A model generated the notes under the pieces. That model saw only the letters and a program-made list of their open reading frames with translations. It did no database searches and was not told the origin of the DNA. The translations under genes and the position numbers were made by a program. Shown here in pieces: positions 15,642 to 16,353 of a DNA stretch of 16,353 nt (the stretch's first letter is position 1; every line of letters begins with the position of its first letter). The stretch is from CAYUAI01 sp964442745. Its GTDB lineage: Bacteria; Pseudomonadota; Gammaproteobacteria; S012-40. The stretch is taken from assembly GCA_964442745.1 (NCBI GenBank), contig CAYUAI010000086.1, forward strand, positions 1-16,353. The letters are read 5' to 3'.

Positions 15642-15989
15642 TTATCCTCCTTGGCCGGTTAACAATTGGACGCTCCATAATAGCAGCATATCCAATAGCC
15701 ATAGAAAAATACCAATAATAATCACCGCCAATAAAATCAATAACGTGGTTTGCGAGGTTTCTTTTCGTGTTGGCCAAACCACCTTACGCACTTCAGTGCG
15801 CGCTTCTTTGGAGAAGGCCCAGGCACTCTGTCCCACGACAGTTTGCAACGCTATCGCTACAGAAATACCGAAGACAATGAGTAGACCTAACACACGAAAT
15901 AGGAGAGATTGATCTGAGAACATATAAAATCCGCCAACTGCCCCAAGCAGTAAAACTAAGGCGAATGATAATTTAATTCGGTCTGCCAT
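15642..15989 (-). CDS. secE: Preprotein translocase subunit SecE
   Basis: 115 aa inner-membrane protein of the SecYEG channel. Three hydrophobic segments are visible at about residues 7-24, 31-51 and 82-108, the three-helix form typical of gammaproteobacteria (E. coli 127 aa). Between helices 2 and 3 is the conserved cytoplasmic stretch SKEARTEVRKVVWPTRKE (60-77), which contacts SecY. I chose ATG 15987-15989 (MADRIKLSF). The frame stays open for 18 more codons upstream, but that extension runs into the tRNA-Trp gene and is not SecE-like. The ribosome binding site is weak (only GTGAG, some distance upstream). Lies 24 nt after tRNA-Trp and 7 nt before nusG. Confidence 0.97.
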   Translation of the reverse strand: MADRIKLSFALVLLLGAVGGFYMFSDQSLLFRVLGLLIVFGISVAIALQTVVGQSAWAFSKEARTEVRKVVWPTRKETSQTTLLILLAVIIIGIFLWLLDMLLLWSVQLLTGQGG

Positions 15990-16013
15990 ATTATAATCAA
16001 ACTCACTAAATAA

Positions 16014-16089
<76 letters not shown>

Positions 16090-16300
16090 AAACTTAAACA
16101 ATTAAAAATCGTGCTACCAGCAAGACAACAAATCACATTCGTCACTGGCGACATTTGGGCATTGCAATGGATTTTTAAGCAATACACGATTAAGTACAAC
16201 GGGATATGATAGCTCGCACCCAGGTTGCCACCCTGATCGACTTGCAAAAATACCATACACGAATTCGATCAACGCCAATTATAGACGATACGCCCAACAA

Positions 16301-16353
16301 TTATTCGATAATTTTCGCGACGACACCTGCACCAACAGTTCGACCACCTTCAC
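16301..16353 (-). CDS. tuf: Elongation factor Tu, C-terminal fragment (starts outside the window)
   Basis: The last 16 codons, EGGRTVGAGVVAKIIE then TAA (16301-16303), are the standard bacterial EF-Tu carboxy terminus (domain III). The gene begins beyond the right edge. It is the upstream of two tuf copies in this window. A 211-nt spacer with a perfect TATAAT (16278-16283) but no matching -35 box separates it from tRNA-Trp; I see no strong terminator there, so the tuf transcript may run into tRNA-Trp and secE. Confidence 0.95.
   Translation of the reverse strand, partial: EGGRTVGAGVVAKIIE

Noticed and set aside
16160..16169. Palindrome CATTGCAATG in the tuf-tRNA spacer
   Set aside because: Ten bases without flanking support; palindromes of this size are expected by chance in a 16-kb window.

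Overview
The window is a block of bacterial housekeeping genes, all read from the minus strand. It joins the rpoBC ribosomal-protein operon to the str operon. In the direction of transcription (high to low coordinates) the order is: 3' end of tuf, tRNA-Trp, secE, nusG, rplK, rplA, rplJ, rplL, rpoB, rpoC, rpsL, rpsG, fusA, 5' end of a second tuf. Gene content, gene order and protein sequences point to a gammaproteobacterium: RpoB is 1358 aa and RpoC 1400 aa, both close to the enteric lengths, with gamma-type motif spacing, and a tRNA-Trp gene sits between tuf and secE. I cannot name the genus from this segment. Base composition is moderate, and nothing suggests horizontal transfer.

Layout from high to low coordinates. 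(1) 16014-16353: the last 16 codons of EF-Tu, a 211-nt spacer, then tRNA-Trp with an encoded CCA end. (2) 15101-15989: secE and nusG, 7 nt apart. (3) 13829-15100: a 142-nt leader with candidate promoter and hairpins, then rplK and rplA, 2 nt apart. (4) 12373-13828: a 469-nt spacer carrying a recognisable L10 leader RNA, then rplJ (GTG start chosen over a longer frame) and rplL. (5) 12076-12372: a spacer with an attenuator-like hairpin. (6) 3623-12075: rpoB and rpoC (TTG start), 173 nt apart. (7) 3118-3622: a 505-nt non-coding gap with a terminator hairpin for the rpoBC unit and a near-consensus promoter for the str unit. (8) 1-3117: rpsL, rpsG, fusA (GTG start) and the first 18 codons of tuf (GTG start).

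Together the genes supply translation elongation (EF-Tu, EF-G, tRNA-Trp), both ribosomal subunits (L1, L10, L11 and L7/L12 around the factor-binding stalk; S7 and S12), core RNA polymerase (beta, beta'), a transcription factor that couples polymerase to ribosomes (NusG) and a secretion-channel subunit (SecE). No undescribed system was found. The points of interest are regulatory: the L10 leader, the rplL-rpoB attenuator, inverted repeats inside the rpsL and rplK promoter regions, non-AUG starts on several essential genes, and two tuf copies bracketing the block. Comparisons with E. coli are from memory; no alignment, folding or database search was run.
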